From NCBI RefSeq assembly GCF_017355785.1, contig NZ_JAFEWE010000002.1, positions 546,618-610,617 on the forward strand: 64,000 bases of DNA. The letters are read 5' to 3'. Positions 7,436 through 16,832 of the stretch are shown here, piece by piece. The first letter of the stretch is position 1. Each line of letters starts with the position of its first letter. Below the pieces are notes generated by a model that was given only the letters and a program-made list of their open reading frames with translations, searched no databases and was not told the DNA's origin. Source of the stretch: Desertivirga arenae (GTDB lineage Bacteria > Bacteroidota > Bacteroidia > Sphingobacteriales > Sphingobacteriaceae). The translations under genes were made by a program, and so were the position numbers.

Positions 7436-8541
7436 TTGATCTTCTTCTTAAATAAAGAAATTATGCTTAGGACGAGTATATAAAAATTATAAATCAAATC
7501 CAATGCCGGAAACCACCAAATCAAATCTTTACAATTAAGACGCTTAAAAACAGGAGCATAAATAAATATCTGCACCAGAAAGCGAATTAAAAAAAAGGAA
7601 AGTATTACATACCATTGTGCATTTATCAGTACAAGTATCCCCAATAGCAAATAAAATGCAAGAGCAGAACCCGCCTGAAAAGAAAGCATTCGTTTGTGAG
7701 AGGCTTTGTAAACTTTACCCGCTCCCATGTGCCTTATCTTCTGTGTAAAATAGGAGGAAAATGAGGTCTTCGGCTCAGACCACACATGACTTTCCGGATC
7801 AATTTCTATGACTGTGTTCCGGGAAGAGGCGTTTTGATTTACGAACAGATCGTCGTCACCAGAGGGAATATGCATGTGGGCCGCAAAACCTTTCCCTTTG
7901 AAAAATAAAGATTTAGTATAGGCAAGATTTCTGCCTACTCCCATATAAGGTTTCCCGGCAAGAGAGAAAGAAAGGTAATTAAGCGCTGTAAAAAACGTTT
8001 CAAACCTTATCAGTTTATTTAAAAATCCTTTCCTGACTATATATGGAGAATATCCCAGGACGATCTCTGTTGATCCGTCGAAATTCTCCTGCATTTTCCT
8101 TATCCAGTTATTACTGGCAGGTTTACAATCTGCATCGGTAAAAAGCAAGTGCTCGTGGGAAGCTGCCTTTATACCTAAGGTAACCGCAAACTTCTTTCCA
8201 TGTTTAAATCGGGTATGTTCATTAATGGTTACCACTTTGAGATTTTTGTACTTAAGGGAGAATTCCCTCAAAACGAGGTCAGACTCATCCACAGAACAAT
8301 CGTTAACAACAACAACCTCAAAATCAGGGTAGTCCTGTTCAAGCACAAAAGGCAAATAGTTTCTTAGGTTCTCTTCTTCATTCCGGGCACAAATAATTAC
8401 AGAAACGGGATGGGTACTATCAGCCTTCTCTGTTCGTTTATAACTTCCCAGACGCTTCTGAATAACTAGCAGATAGTAAAGCTGGAGCAGGAAGGCAATT
8501 TGAAATAGAGCGAAAACTATTATATAAAGATAATCAGCCAA
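7426..8541 (-). CDS. Membrane-bound family 2 glycosyltransferase
   Basis: A 371-aa GT2 protein with one N-terminal transmembrane helix (about 5-27) and two C-terminal ones (about 290-355). The GT-A core shows VSVIICARNEEENLRNYL near 46, VVNDCSVDES near 79, the metal-binding DAD at 136-138, a GDDDLF acidic motif, and QKIRHMGAG in the place of the QxxRW motif of processive enzymes. This suggests transfer of a sugar to a polysaccharide or lipid at the inner membrane. The donor and acceptor are unknown. It is first in the GT2-sigma factor-rsmG operon. Confidence 0.88.
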   Translation of the reverse strand: MADYLYIIVFALFQIAFLLQLYYLLVIQKRLGSYKRTEKADSTHPVSVIICARNEEENLRNYLPFVLEQDYPDFEVVVVNDCSVDESDLVLREFSLKYKNLKVVTINEHTRFKHGKKFAVTLGIKAASHEHLLFTDADCKPASNNWIRKMQENFDGSTEIVLGYSPYIVRKGFLNKLIRFETFFTALNYLSFSLAGKPYMGVGRNLAYTKSLFFKGKGFAAHMHIPSGDDDLFVNQNASSRNTVIEIDPESHVWSEPKTSFSSYFTQKIRHMGAGKVYKASHKRMLSFQAGSALAFYLLLGILVLINAQWYVILSFFLIRFLVQIFIYAPVFKRLNCKDLIWWFPALDLIYNFYILVLSIISLFKKKIKWK

Positions 8542-8636
8542 TGCTTAAAATTTTAAAGAAAGCGCAAAGGTCTGTTTTTTAGACAACATTTTACACATAC
8601 AAAATATTTTAGAAGTTAAAGGCCAAGCTATTTTGC

Positions 8637-8644
8637 TATTTTTG
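8637..8644 (+). promoter_or_regulatory. Bacteroidota -7 box TATTTTTG before tgt
   Basis: Matches TAnnTTTG, 10 bp before the tgt ATG, so the 5' leader would be very short. No clear -33 TTG at the expected distance. Confidence 0.55.
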
Positions 8645-8654
8645 CAAGCTTAAA

Positions 8655-9785
8655 ATGAAATTCAAATTACAGGCAACCGATAATTTATCAAAAGCCAGAG
8701 CCGGAGAGATCACCACAGATCACGGTACTATAAAAACCCCTATTTTCATGCCTGTTGGAACCGCAGGCTCTGTTAAAGCTGTGCATCAAAGGGAGCTGAA
8801 GGAAGACATAAAGGCACAGATCATCTTAGGAAATACTTATCATTTGTATCTCCGACCGGGATTAAATACTCTGGAGCAGGCTGGAGGACTTCATAAGTTC
8901 AATGGCTGGGACAAACCTATCCTGACTGATAGCGGTGGATACCAGGTATATTCCCTAACCGAAGTTAGAAAAATAAAGGAGGAAGGAGTTACTTTCCGCT
9001 CCCATATAGACGGATCGAAACATCTTTTTACTCCTGAAAATGTAATGGATATTCAGCGCATCATTGGGGCAGATATTATCATGGCCTTTGATGAATGTAC
9101 TCCTTATCCATGCGATTATCGATACGCGAGCAAATCGCTGGATATGACACATCGCTGGCTGAAACGCTGCTGCGACCGTTTTGACGCTACTGAACCTAAA
9201 TATGGATATTCGCAGACGCTATTCCCTATTGTTCAGGGCTCGGTTTACAAAGATTTGAGGGAGAAGTCTGCTGAAGTAGTTGCTTCATTTAACCGGGAAG
9301 GAAATGCAATCGGAGGTTTATCCGTTGGCGAACCAGCTGAAGAGATGTATGCTATGACTGAGATCGTCTGTAACATACTACCTCATGAAAAGCCTCGTTA
9401 CTTAATGGGTGTTGGTACTCCTGTTAACATTCTTGAGAATATTGCTCTGGGTATTGATATGTTTGATTGTGTTATGCCTACACGCAACGCAAGGAATGGG
9501 ATGCTGTTCACAAAAAATGGTATAATTAATATCAGGAATGAAAAATGGAAGAACGATTTTTCTCCCATCGAGGCAGATAGCGATCTCTTCGCAGACCTTA
9601 CCTATACCAAGGCCTACCTGAGGCACTTAATGATTTCAAAAGAGATATTGGGCGCACAAATCGCTACTCTTCATAATTTGCATTTCTATCTTTGGCTGGT
9701 GGGAGAAGCAAGAGAAAAGATTGTTAGCGGAGAGTTTTACGAATGGAAGAACAAGATGGTAAAACAGCTTGCCCAGCGACTATAA
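8655..9785 (+). CDS. tgt: Queuine tRNA-ribosyltransferase (tRNA-guanine transglycosylase)
   Basis: Tgt swaps G34 for preQ1 in tRNAs with GUN anticodons during queuosine synthesis. The 376-aa protein has the core motifs TPIFMPVGTAGSVK, ILGNTYHLYLRPG, the catalytic TDSGGYQVYSL near 95-105, IVQGSVYKDLR, GGLSVGEP, and the nucleophile region DMFDCVMPTRNARNG near 270. The CxCxxC zinc cysteines expected before AYLRHL are replaced (DSDLFADLTYTKAYLRHL), although the HNLHFY histidine remains, so this looks like a zinc-free version. It heads an operon with the LptF/G and EamA genes (gaps of 3 and 2 bp). Confidence 0.96.
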   Translation: MKFKLQATDNLSKARAGEITTDHGTIKTPIFMPVGTAGSVKAVHQRELKEDIKAQIILGNTYHLYLRPGLNTLEQAGGLHKFNGWDKPILTDSGGYQVYSLTEVRKIKEEGVTFRSHIDGSKHLFTPENVMDIQRIIGADIIMAFDECTPYPCDYRYASKSLDMTHRWLKRCCDRFDATEPKYGYSQTLFPIVQGSVYKDLREKSAEVVASFNREGNAIGGLSVGEPAEEMYAMTEIVCNILPHEKPRYLMGVGTPVNILENIALGIDMFDCVMPTRNARNGMLFTKNGIINIRNEKWKNDFSPIEADSDLFADLTYTKAYLRHLMISKEILGAQIATLHNLHFYLWLVGEAREKIVSGEFYEWKNKMVKQLAQRL

Positions 9786-9788
9786 TTT

Positions 9789-10880
9789 ATGCTGAACAGA
9801 TATATAAAGCTTATTGACTGGTATATTATCAAGAAGTATTTAGGTACATTCTTTTTTACCATGGTCATCTTCTCTGTGGTTGTTGTGATTTTTGATGTAT
9901 CGGAAAAGCTTGATGACTTTTTAAAGCATGAAGCACCTTTGTCTAAAATCATTTTTCAGTATTATGCTGGCTTCATTCCATTTTACCTGAATTTCCTTTC
10001 ACCTCTTATCAATTTCATTGCCGTAATTTTTTTTACAGCTAAAATGGCCGACCAAACAGAGATAGTACCGATCCTTTGCGGAGGCGTGAGCTTCAATCGC
10101 TTTCTCTGGCCATATTTTGTATCCTCTTTCATCATATTCTTCATTACACTGGTCTTTAATCTCTTTATTATCCCTGAAACCAATCAGCTTAAGATTGACT
10201 TCGAGAACAAGTATATTAATCCTAAAAGCGATAACAACAAGATGTATACGCACATGCAGCTTGACAAAAACACTTACATATACATCGAAAACTTCGATAA
10301 TAATCAAAAAGTGGGCTACAAGTTTTCGCTGGAGAAATTCAAAGGAGATTCTTTGGTTGAGAAAACAATGGCAGAACGTATCGTTTGGGATTCTTTAAAG
10401 AGAAAATGGGATTTGGAAACGTACTCCATCCGTAAGATTGATAATCTGAAGGAGTCGATGAGCTATGGCGAAAAGAAACAAGTGAACCTTGACGTAAAAC
10501 CAGTTGACTTCGAGCTCTTCGACAACATTTATGAAGCCATGGATATGAAGCAACTCAACACCAGGATCGAACAGGAAAAGATCCGGGGTACCGGGATAAT
10601 GGAAATTTTACAGCTTGAAAAATACAAGCGCTTTGTATACCCTCTTTCCTCCTTCGTCCTAACCCTGATGGGAGTTTCATTATCTTCAAGAAAGGTTAGA
10701 GGGGGAATTGGTTTGCCCCTTGGGATAGGTATTTTCTTAAGCTTTGCGTATATCCTGTTTATTCAATTCTCCACAATGTTTTCCCTAAAGGGAGGCCTTC
10801 CTCCTATTGTTGCCGTATTCATTCCAAACACTATTTTCGGCATTCTGGGTTTCTATCTTCTGGCTAAAGCGCCAAAATAA
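9789..10880 (+). CDS. LptF/LptG family LPS-export permease
   Basis: LptF and LptG are the inner-membrane permease subunits of the LptB2FG ABC transporter that extracts lipopolysaccharide toward the outer membrane. The 363-aa protein begins LIDWYIIKKYLGTFFFTMVIFS (first helix). It has three N-terminal helices, a central periplasmic domain (about 130-265) and three C-terminal helices (YPLSSFVLTLMGVSLSSRKVRGG and following). This six-helix-plus-jellyroll layout is standard. It follows tgt by 3 bp. Which of the two subunits it represents cannot be told; Bacteroidota often carry two such genes. Confidence 0.9.
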   Translation: MLNRYIKLIDWYIIKKYLGTFFFTMVIFSVVVVIFDVSEKLDDFLKHEAPLSKIIFQYYAGFIPFYLNFLSPLINFIAVIFFTAKMADQTEIVPILCGGVSFNRFLWPYFVSSFIIFFITLVFNLFIIPETNQLKIDFENKYINPKSDNNKMYTHMQLDKNTYIYIENFDNNQKVGYKFSLEKFKGDSLVEKTMAERIVWDSLKRKWDLETYSIRKIDNLKESMSYGEKKQVNLDVKPVDFELFDNIYEAMDMKQLNTRIEQEKIRGTGIMEILQLEKYKRFVYPLSSFVLTLMGVSLSSRKVRGGIGLPLGIGIFLSFAYILFIQFSTMFSLKGGLPPIVAVFIPNTIFGILGFYLLAKAPK

Positions 10881-10882
10881 CA

Positions 10883-11773
10883 ATGACATATTTAAGATCT
10901 GCTGTGCAGCGCAACAAGAGTTTGTTGACGCTGCACATAACTGTATTTGTATGGGGTTTTACAGGCATACTTGGAGCCCTGATTTCAATCCCAGCAACCT
11001 ATCTCGTATGGTATCGGGTATTAATTGCTTTTATAAGTATCTATGCCTGGTTTAGAATAAAAAAAACCTCACTAAAGGTCGACACAAACAGCTTTGTTAA
11101 ACTGTTCCTTACGGGACTAATACTGGGAGGCCACTGGATCCTGTTCTTTTACTCCATTAAAATTTCTACTGTATCAGTAACCCTTGTTAGCCTTTCTTCC
11201 ATAACCCTATTTACATCCATTTTAGAACCTCTTTTCAGCAAATCCAAAATCGCAAAACTGGAGGTACTGATAGGCTGCCTTATCATTGCCGGAATATATT
11301 TAATATTTAAATTTGAACATCAATACACCCTCGGCATCCTTACAGGGCTTGCAAGCGCGCTTTGTGCAAGCATCTTTTCTATAATCAATTCAAAGCAAGT
11401 TAAAACAATCCAGCCAGCGGTAATTAGCTTCTATGAACTGTTTGGCGCCTGGTGCTGGTTGTCATTATACTTCCTGATTACAAGAGGATTTAATAGTGCC
11501 ATGCTATTGAATGGAAAAGACTTATTCTTTCTGCTGATCCTGGGCATCCTATGCACTGCTGTTGCCTACGTTGCTGGTGTGTCAGTGATGAAAGAACTTT
11601 CAGCATTCAGAGTAGCCCTAATTACAAATCTTGAGCCCATATATGGAATTATAATAGCATTTCTGATATTCGGAAAGAAAGAGCAAATGAGTCTCGGATT
11701 CTACGGGGGGACTGTGTTAATACTAGGTTCTATATTCCTTTATCCGTATATAAGGAAGCGATTGAATAAATAA
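10883..11773 (+). CDS. EamA/DMT-family transporter
   Basis: A 296-aa drug/metabolite transporter superfamily protein with ten hydrophobic helices in two EamA repeats. The first begins near residue 16 (LHITVFVWGFTGILGALISI) and the second near 150. Conserved family features include LFFYSIKISTVSVTLVSLSS in repeat one and ALITNLEPIYGIIIAFLIFG in repeat two. Members export amino acids or metabolites; the substrate is unknown here. The ATG lies 2 bp after the permease stop, so it is the third gene of the tgt operon, closed by the terminator at 11881. Confidence 0.9.
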   Translation: MTYLRSAVQRNKSLLTLHITVFVWGFTGILGALISIPATYLVWYRVLIAFISIYAWFRIKKTSLKVDTNSFVKLFLTGLILGGHWILFFYSIKISTVSVTLVSLSSITLFTSILEPLFSKSKIAKLEVLIGCLIIAGIYLIFKFEHQYTLGILTGLASALCASIFSIINSKQVKTIQPAVISFYELFGAWCWLSLYFLITRGFNSAMLLNGKDLFFLLILGILCTAVAYVAGVSVMKELSAFRVALITNLEPIYGIIIAFLIFGKKEQMSLGFYGGTVLILGSIFLYPYIRKRLNK

Positions 11774-11880
11774 CATACTACAGTTCTATCTGTGTCATAA
11801 CTAGCCTAAAACTCTCACTTTACTAATGATTTTAACATCAATAAAAGAACCAGAAACTAGAAACAACACACAACATATTA

Positions 11881-11919
11881 TAAGGCCTATTGAGATGATC
11901 AATAGGCCTTAGTTCTTTT
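11881..11919 (+). terminator. Intrinsic terminator of the tgt-lptF/G-eamA operon
   Basis: Perfect 13-bp stem (TAAGGCCTATTGA and its complement, 11881-11893 and 11899-11911) with loop GATGA, followed by a T-rich tract. Confidence 0.88.
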
Positions 11920-12856
11920 CATATCATCAAATAAAACTCTGTAGATAAACGTCGACTATAAAGAACAATAATGGCTTTCCAAATCAAACGAGTAAAGGAA
12001 ACAAAAGGCAAATTCGATCCAAACAAACACATTAAACAGGTCAACATTAACAAACATATTAATAAACATTTACCTACTTACAAGAAGGAAAATTTTCATT
12101 AATACACCCATGTTCCCAAACAGGAACAGTTAAACGAATGAGAAATATTATAGATTAATTATAACTCCAATCACTAAAAAAACACCAACAAATACAACAC
12201 GAACTAGTTTATAATGGAGTAGAATAAGATGAAATAAAACATTCCATATGGAGCCTTTAGTACATCAAAAAAGAGAAGTAAAATCAACAGTTTAATAAGA
12301 TAAAATAGACTAAAAATACTATTATGCAACTATTAATTTCGGTGAGACTTAAGTATAAAAATTAAAAAATCTGCAGTGATATTATCTTCAAATAAAAAAC
12401 CAAATCCATGGAAAATCTGCAAAACAGACACTAAAATAAATGCCTTAAATTTCTCCAATATTTACTATTTATATTAATATTTCAAACGTATTATTGCATT
12501 GTTAGCAGTATAAAAAATCCAAGAATTTTATCGGTATAACGAAGCTCTAATCTTGACCTAAATTCACCTAGAACCAATTTTATAAGGTATACCGCCGGGT
12601 AGCATAGACCAAAATAAATCGACTCTAAAAACTTTAAATAACAGAATAAGTATTTATATTAGAATGATCATAAAATTCGATAAAAATTAGAAATAAATTG
12701 AATTATGATCAAGAAAAGGTAAATTATATTAATAAAATAATCGACTCTTTACCAGTACTATAAACAACTTATTAGAAATAATAAGTATAGATAATCAGCA
12801 AATTTAAGATAAAATAATACTAATGATTTTAGCAAAGGACTAAATACAGGCGTTAA
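11920..12856. other. AT-rich gene-free stretch
   Basis: About 0.94 kb with no convincing gene. G+C is roughly a quarter in the lines I counted (18-28 %), far below neighbouring genes. The only ORF of note is a 43-residue basic frame at 11971-12102 (+, MAFQIKRVKETKGKFD...), which I do not call as a gene. The 14-mer TACTAATGATTTTA occurs at 11821-11834 and again at 12818-12831, bracketing the stretch. No tRNA, no long hairpin and no transposase remnant was seen. Confidence 0.6.
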
Positions 12857-15670
12857 ATGAGAAATAAAATATTAGTTTTCAAAGTATTGACATTATTAAC
12901 CTTAAGCATAAGTTCTAACATAGCTTTTTCTCAGGTGTTCTCGGCAGATCAGAACCCTCCTACCCTCAAATGGCATCAAATAAACACCAGTAATTTTCAA
13001 ATTATTTATCCTGTTGAAGTTGAAATTGAAGCACAACGAATGGCCAATACTCTTGAAAATATTATTGGTAGAGTAAGTAAATCATTAAACAAAACGCCAA
13101 AAAAAATAAGTATAATTTTACAGAATCAGGGAACTACATCAAATGGTTTCGTTCAGCTAGCACCAAGAAGATCTGAGTTCTATACAATGCCTTCCCAAGC
13201 CTTCGATTTTCAAAATTGGCTAAATAGTCTTGCTGTTCACGAGATGCGTCATGTCGTTCAATTTGACAAGCTCACAGGCCGGTACAACTCGCCGGTTTTT
13301 GAAACACTTGCCCTCGCTATATTTGGAATAAATCTCCCGCCTTGGTTCTACGAAGGAGATGCAGTAAACATTGAAACATCTTTAACAAAAGCAGGACGAG
13401 GAAAACAACCAGAATGGCCTATTTACCTTCGATCAAATCTCTTAAACAAAAGAAAATTTAGCTACTCTAAAAATTACTTTGGATCCTATAAAGACTTCAC
13501 TCCAGGCTATTACCAGCTTGGACATTTTATGAATTCAAAACTGAGAAGAGACAATGGAGGTAACATTATGGATAGTCTGTTTTCTCGAATGTCATCCTTC
13601 CCCATCAGGCCTTTCAATCTTAGTAATTCTATTAAGAAATTTACGGGACTTACAACAAGAAAGCTCCACGATTCCACCATGGATGAACTTCAGAATTTGT
13701 GGCAACATCAGGTGGATAAAAACCACACAACAACTTATTCTTCTTTAAACAAAAGATCGGATAATACCCCCTCTCACTTTCTTTTTCCTACAGCTATTGA
13801 AGACGGACGAATCCTGTATCTAAAGGAAAGTAAAGGAGAAACTCCTTCCTTATTTTTGATGGATAAAAACGGGAGATCAAAGAAGATTTTCAGAATAGGA
13901 TATCAGGAAAATCCATGGCTTAGTTATAGTTCAGGAAAGATCGTTTGGGACGAATCAAGAACCGCAATTCGTTACCAGCAACAATCCTTTAATGTTATTA
14001 ATATCTATGATATAAAAAGAAAAAAAGCAAGGCAGCTAACTCATCATTCCAGGATGTTCGCTCCGGCACTTTCGCCTAAGGCTGATGTTATTGCTGCAGT
14101 CGACATTTCCTATTCCAATCGTATTTCTATAGTAGAGTTGGATGCTAATTCGGGTAAAGAATTAAAGCGTTACCCGAGTCCCCAAAACTATATGTTGCAA
14201 ATGCCATCATTCAATTCCAGAGGAGACAAATTGGTGATCGTAGGAATCGGGACTACAGGAAAAACACTCTTTGAACTCGACAGGAAATCTGGTAGCTTCC
14301 GCCAGTTAATTCCACTGCAATTCCAGGAAATACTAAAGCCTGTCTATGTGAACGAAGACATCGTTTTCAAAGCCCACTATAACGGACTGGACAATTTGTA
14401 TAGATTGGATACGAATGGTGAAATATACCAATTAACATCAGCGAGACTGGGCGCTTTTAATCCTTCTTTCGATGCACAGCGACAACAGCTTCTATTTAAC
14501 AACTTTGTTTATAAAGGGCAGGATATCTCAAGCCTTCCCTGGAAACCGCAGATGGGAAAAAAAATTAAAATGGTAGAGGATACTTTCGTAGATTATTCAA
14601 AACCTTTGTACTATCAGGAAGGAGCTGATGACGTGTTTGACAGCATTCCTAACAGGAAGTTCAGCTCCAGCCGTTACTCCGATCTCCAGCTTCGGAACCT
14701 ATTCTATTTCCACAGCGTTTACCCCTTGGCCGGCGATGGCATAACCGGACTGGAACTCCGTTCTGATAATAAATTAAATACTATTGGAGTTTATGGCGAC
14801 TATCAATACAACTCATCGTTGAAGAAGAGCGAATATGGTGCTGGTTTCGAATTCAAAAAATACTATCCTATCCTTACTGTTGATTACTTCAACTCGGCCG
14901 ACTTTATTTATCGTCGTGGAGAAACGACTCCTGTGACCTGGAGACAGCATGAGATCAAAGCAGAACTAACGATCCCCTTTAACTTTAACAAATTTAATTA
15001 TGGATATAGTGCCGGATTTAAAACAGGGACTAGTTATTCACGCAAGTACGACATCGACAGGCCTTTCAACGCGCTCCCCTCAGAGATAAAGTTCCCGATG
15101 CATTATCAAATTTACGCCAGAAGGTCGAGCATAAGAAGCTCAAGAGATCTCGCCCCTAAATGGGCCCAAAGCATCACCCTTGATTACCGTCACTTTCCAT
15201 TCGAAAACTTCTTTGAAGGAGACCTTTTCACCTTCAAAAGCTCATTCTATTTCCCCGGAATATTCAGGAACCATTCCTTCCAGGCCTCTTTCAATTGGCA
15301 AAAGTCAGATGGAGATTATGCGCTAACAACTGATATCTCCAGGATCAGAGGGTATAGTTTTTCGCGAACTTCAAGCTCTCCCGATAATACCCTTCTACTC
15401 AACTACCGGTTCCCCGTTTTTTATCCCGACTGGCAGCTTGGTCCATTGGCTTATATAAAACGAATTAAAGCTGGTTTTTTCTCAGACTTTCAAGATGTGA
15501 AACGAGGTAATGAATTTGCACCAAAATCTTTCGGAATGGAATTACGCGCCGATATGAACCTGCTGAGATTTTATCTTCCAAACTTTGATATTGGTGAAAG
15601 AATTATTTTTTTGAATGAGAAACCTAATCAAAATCCTATATTCGAATTCATGGCGACTTATAGTTTTTAA
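12857..15670 (+). CDS. HExxH-protease-like, beta-propeller and outer-membrane barrel fusion protein
   Basis: A 937-aa exported protein. Residues 1-25 are a signal peptide ending in FSQ. Residues about 40-250 resemble gluzincin peptidases of the MA clan, with HEMRH at 128-132 (HExxH zinc motif) and WFYEG at 163-167 supplying a possible third ligand (Glu166). Residues about 290-540 contain TolB-like propeller repeats (ILYLKE, SFNVINIYDIKRKKARQLTHHS, MPSFNSRGDKLVIVG). The last 350 residues are strand-rich and end in MATYSF, like surface-antigen barrels. Similar Bacteroidota proteins are often annotated only as TolB-like. Substrate unknown. The next gene follows after 2 bp. Confidence 0.75.
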   Translation: MRNKILVFKVLTLLTLSISSNIAFSQVFSADQNPPTLKWHQINTSNFQIIYPVEVEIEAQRMANTLENIIGRVSKSLNKTPKKISIILQNQGTTSNGFVQLAPRRSEFYTMPSQAFDFQNWLNSLAVHEMRHVVQFDKLTGRYNSPVFETLALAIFGINLPPWFYEGDAVNIETSLTKAGRGKQPEWPIYLRSNLLNKRKFSYSKNYFGSYKDFTPGYYQLGHFMNSKLRRDNGGNIMDSLFSRMSSFPIRPFNLSNSIKKFTGLTTRKLHDSTMDELQNLWQHQVDKNHTTTYSSLNKRSDNTPSHFLFPTAIEDGRILYLKESKGETPSLFLMDKNGRSKKIFRIGYQENPWLSYSSGKIVWDESRTAIRYQQQSFNVINIYDIKRKKARQLTHHSRMFAPALSPKADVIAAVDISYSNRISIVELDANSGKELKRYPSPQNYMLQMPSFNSRGDKLVIVGIGTTGKTLFELDRKSGSFRQLIPLQFQEILKPVYVNEDIVFKAHYNGLDNLYRLDTNGEIYQLTSARLGAFNPSFDAQRQQLLFNNFVYKGQDISSLPWKPQMGKKIKMVEDTFVDYSKPLYYQEGADDVFDSIPNRKFSSSRYSDLQLRNLFYFHSVYPLAGDGITGLELRSDNKLNTIGVYGDYQYNSSLKKSEYGAGFEFKKYYPILTVDYFNSADFIYRRGETTPVTWRQHEIKAELTIPFNFNKFNYGYSAGFKTGTSYSRKYDIDRPFNALPSEIKFPMHYQIYARRSSIRSSRDLAPKWAQSITLDYRHFPFENFFEGDLFTFKSSFYFPGIFRNHSFQASFNWQKSDGDYALTTDISRIRGYSFSRTSSSPDNTLLLNYRFPVFYPDWQLGPLAYIKRIKAGFFSDFQDVKRGNEFAPKSFGMELRADMNLLRFYLPNFDIGERIIFLNEKPNQNPIFEFMATYSF

Positions 15671-15672
15671 AG

Positions 15673-15978
15673 ATGAGGGCAAAGACAGTTTTTATAATTA
15701 TAATTACAGCTGTAGTGACTGCTATCCTGGTTAATAATACCAGGGATATGGACCTATGGCTTTTTGGTGTCCGTAAATTTCCCAAGCTCGGAGTGCTTGG
15801 TTCAATGCTTGCTGCTGGCTTTATTTTGGGACTGATAGTAAGACCCGGGACTTCCCGAAAATCAGCAAAGTCTGAAGCAGAAGAAATACCAAAAGAATAT
15901 CTAGAAGAAGATGAAACAACTCCGTATTTGAAGAAAACATCGGCTTTGAGCGAAGAAGACCGGGATTATATAAGTTAA
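15673..15978 (+). CDS. Small membrane protein of unknown function
   Basis: A 101-aa protein with two hydrophobic helices (about residues 5-22 and 40-58) and an acidic, hydrophilic C-terminal tail (SEAEEIPKEYLEEDET). The two-helix hairpin plus charged tail resembles LapA-domain proteins, but I cannot confirm that. It starts 2 bp after the large outer-membrane protein, so the two are probably cotranscribed. Confidence 0.72.
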   Translation: MRAKTVFIIIITAVVTAILVNNTRDMDLWLFGVRKFPKLGVLGSMLAAGFILGLIVRPGTSRKSAKSEAEEIPKEYLEEDETTPYLKKTSALSEEDRDYIS

Positions 15979-15985
15979 TGCAGGA

Positions 15986-16020
15986 TTGGACGGAGCCAGT
16001 AGAAAAACTAGACCGTCCAA
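15986..16020. terminator. Hairpin between convergent genes
   Basis: 8-bp stem TTGGACGG / CCGTCCAA (15986-15993 and 16013-16020) between the small membrane protein gene and ispE. It has no T-tract, so it is only a weak terminator candidate. Confidence 0.45.
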
Positions 16021-16028
16021 CCGATACC

Positions 16029-16832
16029 TTAAATATTATAAAACACCTCGTTACTGGTTTCTAACTCGGGTAAGGTTAATTCCTTTTCAAAGATCCCGTA
16101 AACAGAAGCCCCGCTACCACTCATGGAAGCATATAAAGCACCTGCTTCATAAAGCGCGGATTTTACCCCTCTTATCGAAGGATGATTAGTAAAGATAGAT
16201 GCTTCAAAATCATTCTTGACGTGGTACTTCCACTCGCCTACTGGCAGTTTTATCAAATCCTTTAATGATTCCTTAGGTATCTGAGGTTTCACGCCCCGGT
16301 AAGCTTCTCCGGTAGAAACATGTACCGGGGGCATCACTAATACGAGGTAATAGGATCTAAGATCCAGAACAATATTATCAAACTCATCCCCTTTACCAAA
16401 AGCAAATACAGGCTCGTTCTTCACAAAAAAAGCACAATCAGCACCTAATCGCCTTGCATAAGTTTGCATACGCTCTGTACTTAAACCCAATTCAAATTTC
16501 TCATTCATCAAACGGATAAAAAAAGCTGCATCTGCTGAACCACCACCGAGACCGGCACCAATAGGAATTCCCTTATGAAGATGGATACCAACCGGCGGAA
16601 TACCAAAATCGTCTTTCAACAAATGCCAGGCTTTAAGACACAGATTTTCATTTGCATGACCGGGAATTTCGATCCCGGTAGCGGTAAACGTAAGCTCTGC
16701 CCCTTCTATCACTTCCAGGGCATCTTTAATTTGGATCGGATAAAAGACCGTTTCCAGATTATGGTAACCATCACTTCGTCTATTCAGTATATTGAGACCA
16801 ATGTTGATCTTTGCGTTTGGGAAAACTATCAT
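16029..16832 (-). CDS. ispE: 4-diphosphocytidyl-2-C-methyl-D-erythritol kinase IspE
   Basis: IspE phosphorylates CDP-methylerythritol in the MEP isoprenoid pathway. The 267-aa GHMP-family kinase starts MIVFPNAKINIGLNILNRRSDGYH (family start PAKINLxL). The ATP-binding loop is IPIGAGLGGGSADAAF near residues 88-103, and the C-terminal GHMP motif is YASMSGSGASVYGIF near 233. Length and motifs are normal. It is divergent from thyA and convergent with the small membrane protein gene. Confidence 0.96.
   Translation of the reverse strand: MIVFPNAKINIGLNILNRRSDGYHNLETVFYPIQIKDALEVIEGAELTFTATGIEIPGHANENLCLKAWHLLKDDFGIPPVGIHLHKGIPIGAGLGGGSADAAFFIRLMNEKFELGLSTERMQTYARRLGADCAFFVKNEPVFAFGKGDEFDNIVLDLRSYYLVLVMPPVHVSTGEAYRGVKPQIPKESLKDLIKLPVGEWKYHVKNDFEASIFTNHPSIRGVKSALYEAGALYASMSGSGASVYGIFEKELTLPELETSNEVFYNI

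Noticed and set aside
11971-12102. 43-codon basic ORF in the AT-rich desert
   Set aside because: Composition follows the surrounding AT-rich DNA and no homolog is recognised. Mentioned only in the desert entry.
15986-16189. Plus-strand 67-codon frame after the small membrane protein
   Set aside because: Antisense to the 3' end of ispE and begins inside the intergenic hairpin. No domain.
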